Shown here piece after piece: positions 33,791-47,425 of a stretch of DNA of 64,000 nt (position 1 is its first letter; every line of letters starts with the position of its first letter). Where the stretch lies: positions 5,518,001 to 5,582,000 of the forward strand of contig CP136062.1 in NCBI GenBank assembly GCA_032622095.1, given 5' to 3'. The notes beneath the pieces are model-generated. The model had not been told where the DNA came from and searched no databases. It saw only the letters and a program-made list of their open reading frames with translations. Source of the DNA: Siphonodentalium dalli (taxonomy: Eukaryota; Mollusca; Scaphopoda; Gadilida; Siphonodentaliidae). Made by a program: the position numbers and the translations under genes.

Positions 33791-36700
33791 CTATATGGTC
33801 ACACCATCTGTGGCTGGAAGACTAACGAAATTCTGTTTTCAATGTTCAAGTAATTCGAATGTAATATTACAATACACACACAAACACTTCTTTCGTGACG
33901 GCACGATCCACTCACTCAATGGTATCATATAAATTCAACAAACGACACAAACTGAGACACACCCATCTATTTTATATACTGCCCGTTATTTTCCCAAAGA
34001 AGAACGCGAACTTTCCACTCGCTTTCGAATCTACAAACCTGTCACTCCCTAGATGTTTGACGATTTGTACACTTTTCATATTGAAAAATAGATTCGTGTC
34101 GCTCTCGGTCTGACGAGGCTACTATGTTTGGGTCTCAGCCCACACGGGTCATAACACACCGTAACACTTCCAGCTGTTCGACATGGCGTGAGTAAGGTTA
34201 AACTATAGTATTTCGGGGGTCAGTGTCTGGGATCGGAAGGTTTGCTCTTCACAAGGGAAAGCAAACTCAAGGTTGATAATCTCGCTGTTATTGATCTCGA
34301 GTCGCTAATCTCGCAAACATGGGGGCTATTCTCGTAAATACGAGAGTGTGTGAAGTAGTGTATTGACTCCAACTGACGTTGACCCTTGTGATATATATTC
34401 TGGTCAGAGCTTAGACTCGGAGACTTGTGAATTCTATCTGAGACTTATAGGTAAAGTTATCCACGATGCACGCGTCGTCGTGGTAGCTATAAGTATGTGT
34501 TCACTGTGACTGCCTGGTGTTGAATATTATATACGTCTATTTTATCTTCGTGTATAATAAATGTTTGTCCATGTTCTGAGAGTTCCGACTTAGTGCTAAA
34601 AGAACCTGGGGAGTATTACATCTCCTAAGTGGTGCCCGTGAGCTAGACGCTTCTTGGAATTTTGGGACATGGACGTGCAGGCGATCACAAGGTATGAGCA
34701 ATTTGCAATTAATTGGCTGGTTCACCAGGTTCACAACCCGTATAGCTATTAGGTCATTTACCTTTGGTTTAAAATTGTTGTGCCAATTTTGTCATTTCAG
34801 GTATACTTCTAAACTACTGTTGCGTCAGTATGTTTATTTCGAGTAGTTGTTGTTTCAAAAATCGTTGCGCCGATTTGAAATAAAGGTTTGTTTTTATTTT
34901 CGAGGTATTATTGTTACATGTACGCTCGATGTGAATAGAAATAATAATAGTTACTGGGATAATAGTTTGTGTCCAGGGTTATGGTATCCAAGAATTGGAT
35001 AAGAATTGTTGTCACATTCTACACAAATCAGTCCCAGTGAATTATTAAATTATGCATGATAGAGATATTGTGAAGAAAACAAATTCTCATATCGAGTATT
35101 CTGTCGATCGTATTGGTTTTTTTTTGTATTGAACAAAATGTGGGCAAGGCAAAAAGTTATTAAGGGAATATACAGTTATAGTTGAAATTGTTTTGCAAAT
35201 GTTTCTATAAGGTATGCTTGAAAATTACCGTTTTTCTATGTCGAGTTGTTGTTCAAAATGGTTGCGTAAATTTGTAAAATGTGATCAGCTATAGGAAATA
35301 ATCACTGGAATATAATGTGTGTCTATCGTTATATGGTATCCAATTGGTAAGATTGATTTTACAGTCTACACGTGAAGATTCCAGTGAATTATTCAATGAC
35401 GTATATATACACAGAGGTAGTGAATACGCCGCAGTTGTATGTCTGCTTGTTTTCAAACAAGTTGAGTTTGGTTGAACATTTTCAGGGCGAAGAAATTTGT
35501 TACAAGGTTATGGTTAGATAATTTAAACAGTGTGTTTGATGCCTATTATGATCTATATAGTAGGAGTTTGTCAAAATACAAAAGTAGTCCAGTTTGACAT
35601 AAGTTTTGGTTTTGGAAAAGAACTTTATAGATCATTTAGTTTGCTCTGAGCAAGTTGAAAGCGTTTACATATAGTATTAAAGCACTTTTGGTAAACTTGT
35701 TTAAGGTTGAACAAATTATTTTTGAATAATGTGAGTCACTAAACAAAAATGTTCTAGGAAATTCTGGTTATACAAATCGTCACACCATTATGCAAGTTAT
35801 ATAGGTATGGAACATTTACTGATGATTTTAGGATGTTTTCAAGTTAATCAGTATGATTTTAGTCAGTTCTGGTTTTGAACGAATTGTGGGTTCAAGTGTT
35901 GGTTAAGGCTGTTATGTCGGTCAATAAAGCGTATAATGTAGTTTTATTGTGCCTCGGATGATCGATTGGGAAACAGTAGTTATTTATGACAGTTTGTCAA
36001 GAGACTGGTTGCGTCCAGAAGAATATAGGTTTTAGAAAGCAATTAGTTGAAGTGATTCAAGAAATTTCAGATTAAATAATTTGTGGTCAAGATATAGATA
36101 CTTGAAGTTTGAAGCATTCGGAACCAATGTTTTGGAATGTTCAAGTCAGCCCAATAGGTCAAATGTTTTGCAAGAATATCTACACAGATGGTTAGTAGTA
36201 TTTTGGTTATGACACGCCCGGATTGGGTTAAAATGTCTATTTTAAAAATATATAGATTGCTGTACATGTATCGCCATTGTATGTAGGCGTTATACAAGAA
36301 ATCGAAACGGTTTTAATGTGTTCAAGTTTCGAACAAACCAAAGTTGATCAGAGTTGACAAGTCGGAAAGTCGGAAATGTAACTGAATAATCAATTATGGT
36401 GTGCCCATACAAGAAAATAATGGCTAGAAAATTGATTATGCCATAATTACATCTATTACGTGTATTCTGAGAGTGTCTGTAAGTATTTAATCAGACTAAC
36501 ATGCTATCAAGTATGTATAAATGTTTGTGGACGGCACCGAGTACACGTAATAATATACATGTAGAACATAAAAGAAGAAAAACAAAGAACTTACTTTTAA
36601 GGAATTGTCACAGAAAAGAACATGAATTTATCCAGACAATCCTGATAATTCCATTGAAGAAAATACTAGTTCAAGACACACAATTGGAACAATGATTGGT

Positions 36701-37940
36701 TCACGGCAATGTAATCTGCAAAAACATGCGAACCATGACATCCATAGTTTAATATTTCGTTGGCGGTGCATGCGCCCCATAGAGAGACAAAAGTGAGGCT
36801 TGTCAACAAAGAGAGAAAGGTTATCTAACCTTATCTCATACAGAAAGGTGCTTTCGACGAAGACATCTGTATTATTGAAGTTATGGGCCCAGTTAAGCGA
36901 ACATTCATACATTTAAAAATATGGGGAATTTTGTTGGTAGTGGTCTCAATGGTTTGTGTACACTGGTGCGAAATCACAGACGTAATATCTCTGTTTATAT
37001 TCTAAATATACGAGGAAGCCCCTCTCAATTGTGGACACTCAATTGTTTATTCACTTGAATGGTCAAATAGGACACAATGGAGCGTGGTGGAATACAGTGC
37101 TTATAATTGCTGTGCACGCTACAAAGGACAACAATTCGTCCCCACCTGGAGAAGTCTATCGGAATCATCTGAGTTAATCCATTCACATTCGGTTAAGGTG
37201 AAATGAGAAATTCGTTCTCGCCTGTTGTTTAACAATACATGCAAAATTACCAGCAGTTCTGATAAGACATATTTCATTATCCCTCATGATTGTCCTAAGC
37301 AAACATTCTACACCACTGCAAACGGTTATGTTTGTCCTGTCGGTCGATGAAGTGGTAAATATGTACATTCATCTGGCTGTTAAACTGTGGTCAGTAAATG
37401 AAGACAAGATGCTGAGATGTTATTTGTTTTAAAGGAACCTGTAATCCGGTGGACGGTCAAGTTAGAATATTTAAATAGAAAGCTATACATTCGTTAAATG
37501 TTGTCTGGAGTCATGTGAAAATATCAGCTGTGCTCGGGCAATTGTCCAGCGATCCGTTTCTCGTGCACTTCAGGTGTGAATAAGAAATAAGCTTAAAAAT
37601 TTCGTCAAGAGTTGTCATAAATTAGCAAAATAAAATTCCTATTGTGACCGAACTATTGATTTCAAGTTTAAAGGGACATGTCAGAATGAAAGGGGAGACA
37701 TATCTTATTTTGATAGCGAGCCATATATAATTAGCTATGTGAACCAATAAGTCAAGCAAATTGTCTCAGGGGTTGTACATTTCATTCCGTTGTTTTACAA
37801 GGAATAACTATATATATAATATATGACATTTATATAAAATGTCCGTAATTGGTATGGGTGTTACATGATAGTTGTTATAATTATTAGCTGACAAGTTATA
37901 GGTAACTCGACGGGTATGCCCAAATACAGGGCCCGTGATA
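33791..37940. other. Mostly unique intergenic DNA, nothing recognised
   Basis: No tandem structure, paired termini or exon with good splice context was found. Frames at 33895-34113, 36501-36695 and 36628-36912 lack motifs. This is the longest repeat-poor stretch of the window, so an unrecognised intron or regulatory region is possible. Confidence 0.4.
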
Positions 37941-37943
37941 TTT

Positions 37944-38335
37944 AATTTGGTGTTCCAGGTTTATGGGATCGTGCTTTGACACAAACGACGAGATTTGACA
38001 CGTCAACGCTAATGAGTTTGTAAAATGTTATGGTATAGAGCATTGATGTACATGCTGGTATATATTGTGATGTCTAATTTGGCGTTCCAGGTTAACTTGG
38101 ATACTGATTTGACACGGACGACGTGGTTTGACAAATGATGTTGTAAAAGCTTATGTTATAGAGCATTAAAATACATGCTGGTATATATGGAGATGCTTAG
38201 TTTGGCATTCTATGATAATAGATAGCGATTTTTATGTGACAGGCGTGATTCAACATGCCGTGCCAAGGAGTTTCTAAAATCTCAGTTTATAGAGCATTTG
38301 TACAAGAGCATTTGTACATGCTGGTCATTTGAGCC
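37944..38335 (+). repeat. Degenerate ~125-132 bp tandem repeat, three copies
   Basis: The order AATTTGGCGTTCCAGGTT, TTTGACACGGACGACG.G.TTTGACA, GTTATGGTATAGAGCATT, GTACATGCTGGTATATAT recurs with starts near 37944, 38076 and 38199. The third copy is the most diverged. Confidence 0.75.
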
Positions 38336-38464
38336 AAATTAAAATGTGAATCGGTTAAATTGTAATTTCTTAACACAACGTATGAAGTCCTACACACTAG
38401 ACAGTACTATGTTGATATGTATAAACGTGGTGTTACACGCTGATTTCAAAATCATTAGACTAAT

Positions 38465-38678
38465 TATACTTCCATGGTGTAACCAAGGAAGTATATTGTT
38501 TTTCTACTGCGGCCGTTTTCTGTTTAATTGGAAATACTCAGAAACTAATGGGAGGAGGACCGCGAAATCTCTAGAGAATGAAGGCATCTAAGGTCTACTA
38601 AAAATAATGGTATCCGGATGTTGGTCCAATATCTTTTGACAGAGTTATGGCCCTTTTTCGATTATTTTTCATTATTAT
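38465..38678 (+). repeat. A module, copy A1 (hairpin-headed ~214 bp)
   Basis: It opens with a 31-nt hairpin (38465-38495): outer stem TATACTTCC/GGAAGTATA (9 bp), an A-A mismatch, inner stem TGG/CCA and loop TGTAA. The body contains CTACTGCGGCCGTTTTCTG, AATGGGAGGAGGACCGCG, GGCATCTAAGGTCTACT and GAGTTATGGCCCTTTTTCG, and ends TTCATTATTATTA. It differs from A2 (56410-56623) at about one position. It directly precedes the 1.25-kb array, so it shares its right boundary with the array's left boundary. Confidence 0.85.
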
Positions 38679-41600
38679 TATACTTCCATATTTTAACATG
38701 GATGTATATTGTTATTCAATTTTTTATTTTTATTTTTCATTATTTATTCTACTTCTTCTTAATATATTTTGTAACCCTTATATCTCAGAAAGTTAAAAAG
38801 ATAAATCATTGAAATTTGGTAGGTATATGCAACTTGCCAAGTTACAACTGAATGAAACATTTAGGTTTATGTCCTAACTTGCTTTCCAGAGTTATGGCCC
38901 TTAATCAAAAATTTTGGAAAAAGTTTGTGCCCAGATCTTCTCCTATAAGAAGCCAAGCAGCTGAATTCGGGTTACGTAACCATGTTAACTGACGAAAGGG
39001 TACGAATCGGGGAAATTTTCACCAAGGTCCGAAATCAATTTGTTGAACTGGGGAGGGGTGCAAAATTTGTCAATTTTTTTCTTGTCACCGATTCCAACCA
39101 TTTTTACTGTCGTGTATCTATACGACGTACTGATGCTACTCGTGAAAGAATTTTGTAAATCGGTTGAGAAATGGCCAAGTTATAACACATCGAAAAATGT
39201 ACTAATAAAGTCCATGTGTAGAAAGTGCTTGTGCCCAGATCTTCTCCTAGACGAAGCGCAACAGCTGGATTTGGTCTATGTGAGCGTCTTAAACATAGAC
39301 AGAAGACCAAACCAGGAAATTTTGACAAAGGTCCGCTCAAATTTTTCCGGGCTAGGGGAGGGGCAAAATTTTTCAATTTTGTTTTTGTCGCCGATTTGAA
39401 CCAAAATGGTTGTGAAGTATCTATATGATGTACTGAGTGTCATTGTGAGTGAATTTTATGAATCGGTTGACAAATGTAGAAATTGTGGCCCCTTCCTTTT
39501 GTTCAAGTTTACAGAAAATGCACTATGAATTTAAATTCCTTCAACCGATCGTCACGTGTTTGGTGTCATTCGATGGGGAATTTCTAGTACTTCAAAACGA
39601 TTACCTACTTGCGGTATTATGACGATGGAGGCCGGAGATATTCGAAAAGTATGTACTGAACAACATACATATTGGCCTACATAGTAGAATATCGCCACAA
39701 TACCTTACCAAAACCCTGCTAAATATTAAAGGGGCATCGAATATGAACACAATGACGCAAAAATTATCTCGATATCGCGAAAATTGGCCGAGATATGGCA
39801 AATTTTCTACCCGCGTCACCAAATTTCGAGGCATGGGTGGGGGTCACACCAGAACGTTCCAACTGAACACAGAAATGTCAATAAACTATACTATAGACAT
39901 TCCATTCAATTCCGCGCGATTCCCTTATTATACTTCCATATTTTAATATGGATGTATATTGTTATTCAATTTTTTATTTTTATTTTTCATTATTTATTCT
40001 ACTTCTTCTTAATATATTTTGTAACCCTTATATCTCAGAAAGTTAAAAAGATAAATCATTGAAATTTGGTAGGTATATGCACCTTGCCAAGTTACAACTG
40101 AATGAAACATTTAGGTTTATGTCCTAACTTGCTTTCCAGAGTTATGGCCCTTAATCAAAAAATTTGGAAAAAGTTTGTGCCCAGATCTTCTCCTATAAGA
40201 AGCCAAGCAGCTGAATTCGGGTTACGTAACCGTGTTAACTGACGAAAGGGTACGAATCGGGGAAATTTTCACCAAGGTCCGAAATCAATTTGTTGAACTG
40301 GGGAGGGGTGCAAAATTTGTCAATTTTTTTCTTGTCACCGATTCCAACCATTTTTACTGTCGTGTATCTATACGACGTACTGATGCTACTCGTGAAAGAA
40401 TTTTGTAAATCGGTTGAGAAATGGCCAAGTTATAACACATCGAAAAATGTACTAATAAAGTCCATGTGTAGAAAGTGCTTGTGCCCAGATCTTCTCCTAG
40501 ACGAAGCGCAACAGCTGGATTTGGTCTATATGAGCGTCTTAAACATAGACAGAAGACCAAACCAGGAAATTTTGACAAAGGTCCGCTCAAATTTTTCCGG
40601 GCTAGGGGAGGGGCAAAATTTTTCAATTTTGTTTTTGTCGCCGATTTGAACCAAAATGGTTGTGAAGTATCTATATGATGTACTGAGTGTCATTGTGAGT
40701 GAATTTTATGAATCGGTTGAAAATGTAGAAATTGTGGCCCCTTCCTTTTGTTCAAGTTTACAGAAAATGCACTATGAATTTAAATTCCTTCAACCGATCG
40801 TCACGTGTTTGGTGTCATTCGATGGGGAATTTCTAGTACTTCAAAACGATTACCTACTTGCGGTATTATGACGATGGAGGCCGGAGATATTCGAAAAGTA
40901 TGTACTGAACAACATACATATTGGCCTACATAGTAGAATATCGCCACAATACCTTACCAAAACCCTGCTAAATATTAAAGGGGCATCGAATATGAACACA
41001 ATGACGCAAAAATTATCTCGATATCGCGAAAATTGGCCGAGATATGGCAAATTTTCTACCCGCGTCACCAAATTTCGAGGCATGGGTGGGGGTCACACCA
41101 GAACGTTCCAACTGAACACAGAAATGTCAATAAACTATACTATAGACATTCCAATCAATTCCGCGCGATTCCCTTATTATACTTCCATATTTTAATATGG
41201 ATGTATATTGTTATTCAATTTTTTATTTTTATTTTTCATTATTTATTCTACTTCTTCTTAATATATTTTGTAACCCTTATATCTCAGAAAGTTAAAAAGA
41301 TAAATCATTGAAATTTGGTAGGTATATGCACCTTGCCAAGTTACAACTGAATGAAACATTTAGGTTTATGTCCTAACTTGCTTTCCAGAGTTATGGCCCT
41401 TAATCAAAAATTTTGGAAAAAGTTTGTGCCCAGATCTTCTCCTATAAGAAGCCAAGCAGCTGAATTCGGGTTACGTAACCGTGTTAACTGACGAAAGGGT
41501 ACGAATCGGGGAAATTTTCAACAAGGTCCGAAATCAATTTGTTGAACTGGGGAGGGGTGCAAAATTTGTCAATTTTTTTCTTGTCACCGATTCCAACCAT

Positions 41601-43675
41601 TTTTACTGTCGTATATCTATACGACGTACTGATGCTACTCGTGAAAGAATTTTGTAAATCGGTTGAGAAATGGCCAAGTTATAACACATCGAAAAATGTA
41701 CTAATAAAGTCCATGTGTAGAAAGTGCTTGTGCCCAGATCTTCTCCTAGACGAAGCGCAACAGCTGGATTTGGTCTATGTGAGCGTCTTAAACATAGACA
41801 GAAGACCAAACCAGGAAATTTTGACAAAGGTCCGCTCAAATTTTTCCGGGCTAGGGAGGGGCAAAATCTTTCAATTTTGTTTTTGTCGCCGATTTGAACC
41901 AAAATGGTTGTGAAGTATCTATATGATGTACTGAGTGTCATTGTGAGTGAATTTTATGAATCGGTTGACAAATGTAGAAATTGTGGCCCCTTCCTTTTGT
42001 TTAAGTTTACAGAAAATGCACTATGAATTTAAATTCCTTCAACCGATCGTCACGTGTTTGGTGTCATTCGATGGGGAATTTCTAGTACTTCAAAACGATT
42101 ACCTACTTGCGGTATTATAACGATGGAGGCCGGAGATATTCGAAAAGTATGTACTGAACAACATACATATTGGCCTACATAGTAGAATATCGCCACAATA
42201 CCTTACCAAAACCCTGCTAAATATTAAAGGGGCATCGAATATGAACACAATGACGCAAAAATTATCTCGATATCGCGAAAATTGGCCGAGATATGGCAAA
42301 TTTTCTACCCGCGTCACCAAATTTCGAGGCATGGGTGGGGGTCACACCAGAACGTTCCAACTGAACACAGAAATGTCAATAAACTATACTATAGACATTC
42401 CAATCAATTCCGCGCGATTCCCTTATTATTCTTCCATATTTTAATATGGATGTATATTGTTATTCAATTTTTTATTTTTATTTTTCATTATTTATTCTAC
42501 TTCTTCTTAATATATTTTGTAACCCTTATATCTCAGAAAGTTAAAAAGATAAATCATTGAAATTTGGTAGGTATATGCACCTTGCCAAGTTACAACTGAA
42601 TGAAACATTTAGGTTTATGTCCTAACTTGCTTTCCAGAGTTATGGCCCTTAATCAAAAAATTTGGAAAAAGTTTGTGCCCAGATCTTCTCCTATAAGAAG
42701 CCAAGCAGCTGAATTCGGGTTACGTAACCGTGTTAACTGACGAAAGGGTACGAATCGGTGAAATTTTCAACAAGGTCCGAAATCAATTTGTTGAACTGGG
42801 GAGGGGTGCAAAATTTGTCAATTTTTTTCTTGTCACCGATTCCAACCATTTTTACTGTCGTGTATCTATACGACGTACTGATGCTACTCGTGAAAGAATT
42901 TTGTAAATCGGTTGAGAAATGGCCAAGTTATAACACATCGAAAAATGTACTAATAAAGTCCATGTGTAGAAAGTGCTTGTGCCCAGATCTTCTCCTAGAC
43001 GAAGCGCAACAGCTGGATTTGGTCTATGTGAGCGTCTTAAACATAGACAGAAGACCAAACCAGGAAATTTTGACAAAGGTCCGCTCAAATTTTTCCGGGC
43101 TAGGGAGGGGCAAAATTTTTCAATTTTGTTTTTGTCGCCGATTTGAACCAAAATGGTTGTGAAGTATCTATATGATGTACTGAGTGTCATTGTGAGTGAA
43201 TTTTATGAATCGGTTGACAAATGTAGAAATTGTGGCCCCTTCCTTTTGTTCAAGTTTACAGAAAATGCACTATGAATTTAAATTCCTTCAACCGATCGTC
43301 ACGTGTTTGGTGTCATTCGATGGGGAATTTCTAGTACTTCAAAACGATTACCTACTTGCGGTATTATGACGATGGAGGCCGGAGATATTCGAAAAGTATG
43401 TACTGAACAACATACATATTGGCCTACATAGTAGAATATCGCCACAATACCTTACCAAAACCCTGCTAAATATTAAAGGGGCATCGAATATGAACACAAT
43501 GACGCAAAAATTATCTCGATATCGCGAAAATTGGCCGAGATATGGCAAATTTTCTACCCGCGTCACCAAATTTCGAGGCATGGGTGGGGGTCACACCAGA
43601 ACGTTCCAACTGAACACAGAAATGTCAATAAACTATACTATAGACATTCCAATCAATTCCGCGCGATTCCCTTAT

Positions 43676-46600
43676 TATACTTCCATATTTTAATATGGAT
43701 GTATATTGTTATTCAATTTTTTATTTTTATTTTTCATTATTTATTCTACTTCTTCTTAATATATTTTGTAACCCTTATATCTCAGAAAGTTAAAAAGATA
43801 AATCATTGAAATTTGGTAGGTATATGCATCTTGCCAAGTTACAACTGAATGAAACATTTAGGTTTATGTCCTAACTTGCTTTCCAGAGTTATGGCCCTTA
43901 ATCAAAAAATTTGGAAAAAGTTTGTGCCCAGATCTTCTCCTATAAGAAGCCAAGCAGCTGAATTCGGGTTACGTAACCGTGTTAACTGACGAAAGGGTAC
44001 GAATCGGGGAAATTTTCAACAAGGTCCGAAATCAATTTGTTGAACTGGGGAGGGGTGCAAAATTTGTCAATTTTTTTCTTGTCACCGATTCCAACCATTT
44101 TTACTGTCGTATATCTATACGACGTACTGATGCTAATCGTGAAAGAATTTTGTAAATCGGTTGAGAAATGGCCAAGTTATAACACATCGAAAAATGTACT
44201 AATAAAGTCCATGTGTAGAAAGTGCTTGTGCCCAGATCTTGTCCTAGACGAAGCGCAACAGCTGGATTTGGTCTATGTGAGCGTCTTAAACATAGACAGA
44301 AGACCAAACCAGGAAATTTTGACAAAGGTCCGCTCAAATTTTTCCGGGTTAGGGGAGGGGCAAAATTTTTCAATTTTGTTTTTGTCGCCGATTTGAACCA
44401 AAATGGTTGTGAAGTATCTATATGATGTACTGAGTGTCATTGTGAGTGAATTTTATGAATCGGTTGACAAATGTAGAAATTGTGGCCCCTTCCTTTTGTT
44501 CAAGTTTACAGAAAATGCACTATGAATTTAAATTCCTTCAACCGATCGTCACGTGTTTGGTGTCATTCGATGGGGAATTTCTAGTACTTCAAAACGATTA
44601 CCTACTTGCGGTATTATGACGATGGAGGCCGGAGATATTCGAAAAGTATGTACTGAACAACATACATATTGGCCTACATAGTAGAATATCGCCACAATAC
44701 CTTACCAAAACCCTGCTAAATATTAAAGGGGCATCGAATATGAACACAATGACGCAAAAATTATCTCGATATCGCGAAAATTGGCCGAGATATGGCAAAT
44801 TTTCTACCCGCGTCACCAAATTTCGAGGCATGGGTGGGGGTCACACCAGAACGTTCCAACTGAACACAGAAATGTCAATAAACTATACTATAGACATTCC
44901 AATCAATTCCGCGCGATTCCCTTATTATACTTCCATATTTTAATATGGATGTATATTGTTATTCAATTTTTTATTTTTATTTTTCATTATTTATTCTACT
45001 TCTTCTTAATATATTTTGTAACCCTTATATCTCAGAAAGTTAAAAAGATAAATCATTGAAATTTGGTAGGTATATGCACCTTGCCAAGTTACAACTGAAT
45101 GAAACATTTAGGTTTATGTCCTAACTTGCTTTCCAGAGTTATGGCCCTTAATCAAAATTTTTGGAAAAAGTTTGTGCCCAGATCTTCTCCTATAAGAAGC
45201 CAAGCAGCTGAATTCGGGTTACGTAACCGTGTTAACTGACGAAAGGGTACGAATCGGGGAAATTTTCACCAAGGTCCGAAATCAATTTGTTGAACTGGGG
45301 AGGGGTGCAAAATTTGTCAATTTTTTTCTTGTCACCGATTCCAACCATTTTTACTGTCGTGTATCTATACGACGTACTGATGATACTCGTGAAAGAATTT
45401 TGTAAATCGGTTGAGAAATGGCCAAGTTATAACACATAGAAAAATGTACTAATAAAGTCCATGTGTAGAAAGTGCTTGTGCCCAGATCTTCTCCTAGACG
45501 AAGCGCAACAGCTGGATTTGGTCTATGTGAGCGTCTTAAACATAGACAGAAGACCAAACCAGGAAATTTTGACAAAGGTCCGCTCAAATTTTTCCGGGCT
45601 AGGGGAGGGGCAAAATTTTTCAATTTTGTTTTTGTCGCCGATTTGAACCAAAATGGTTGTGAAGTATCTATATGATGTACTGAGTGTCATTGTGAGTGAA
45701 TTTTATGAATCGGTTGACAAATGTAGAAATTGTGGCCCCTTCCTTTTGTTCAAGTTTACAGAAAATGCACTATGAATTTAAATTCCTTCAACCGATCGTC
45801 ACGTGTTTGGTGTCATTCGATGGGGAATTTCTAGTACTTCAAAACGATTACCTACTTGCGGTATTATGACGATGGAGGCCGGAGATATTCGAAAAGTATG
45901 TACTGAACAACATACATATTGGCCTACATAGTAGAATATCGCCACAATACCTTACCAAAATCCTGCTAAATATTAAAGGGGCATCGAATATGAACACAAT
46001 GACGCAAAAATTATCTCGATATCGCGAAAATTGGCCGAGATATGGCAAATTTTCTACCTGCGTCACCAAATTTCGAGGCATGGGTGGGGGTCACACCAGA
46101 ACGTTCCAACTGAACACAGAAATGTCAATAAACTATACTATAGACATTCCAATCAATTCCGCGCGATTCCCTTATTATACTTCCATATTTTAATATGGAT
46201 GTATATTGTTATTCAATTTTTTATTTTTATTTTTCATTATTTATTCTACTTCTTCTTAATATATTTTGTAACCCTTATATCTCAGAAAGTTAAAAAGATA
46301 AATCATTGAAATTTGGTAGGTATATGCACCTTGCCAAGTTACAACTGAATGAAACATTTAGGTTTATGTCCTAACTTGCTTTCCAGAGTTATGGCCCTTA
46401 ATCAAAATTTTTGGAAAAAGTTTGTGCCCAGATCTTCTCCTATAAGAAGCCAAGCAGCTGAATTCGGGTTACATAACCGTGTTAACTGACGAAAGGGTAC
46501 GAATCGGGGAAATTTTCACCAAGGTCCGAAATCAATTTGTTGAACTGGGGAGGGGTGCACAATTTGTCAATTTTTTTCTTGTCACCGATTCCAACCATTT

Positions 46601-47425
46601 TTACTGTCGTGTATCTATACGACGTACTGATGCTACTCGTGAAAGAATTTTGTAAATCGGTTGAGAAATGGCCAAGTTATAACACATCGAAAAATGTACT
46701 AATAAAGTCCATGTGTAGAAAGTGCTTGTGCCCAGATCTTCTCCTAGACGAAGCGCAACAGCTGGATTTGGTCTATGTGAGCGTCTTAAACATAGACAGA
46801 AGACCAAACCAGGAAATTTTGACAAAGGTCCGCTCAAATTTTTCCGGGCTAGGGGAGGGGCAAAATTTTTCAATTTTGTTTTTGTCGCCGATTTGAACCA
46901 AAATGGTTGTGAAGTATCTATATGATGTACTGAGTGTCATTGTGAGTGAATTTTATGAATCGGTTGACAAATGTAGAAATTGTGGCCCCTTCCTTTTGTT
47001 CAAGTTTACAGAAAATGCACTATGAATTTAAATTCCTTCAACCGATCGTCACGTGTTTGGTGTCATTCGATGGGGAATTTCTAGTACTTCAAAACGATTA
47101 CCTACTTGCGGTATTATGACGATGGAGGCCGGAGATATTCGAAAAGTATGTACTGAACAACATACATATTGGCCTACATAGTAGAATATCGCCACAATAC
47201 CTTACCAAAACCCTGCTAAATATTAAAGGGGCATCGAATATGAACACAATGACGCAAAAATTATCTCGATATCGCGAAAATTGGCCGAGATATGGCAAAT
47301 TTTCTACCCGCGTCACCAAATTTCGAGGCATGGGTGGGGGTCACACCAGAACGTTCCAACTGAACACAGAAATGTCAATAAACTATACTATAGACATTCC
47401 AATCAATTCCGCGCGATTCCCTTAT
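43676..47425 (+). repeat. Higher-order repeat block 1 (copies 5-7)
   Basis: Marker variants of copies 5, 6 and 7 recur in the same order in copies 8, 9 and 10, 3,750 bp later. Copy 5 has GCATCTTGCC, GCTAATCGTG, CTTGTCCTAG and CCGGGTTAGG; copy 6 has GATGATACTCG, AACACATAGA, AAAATCCTGC and CTACCTGCG; copy 7 has GGGTGCACAATTTG. Confidence 0.85.
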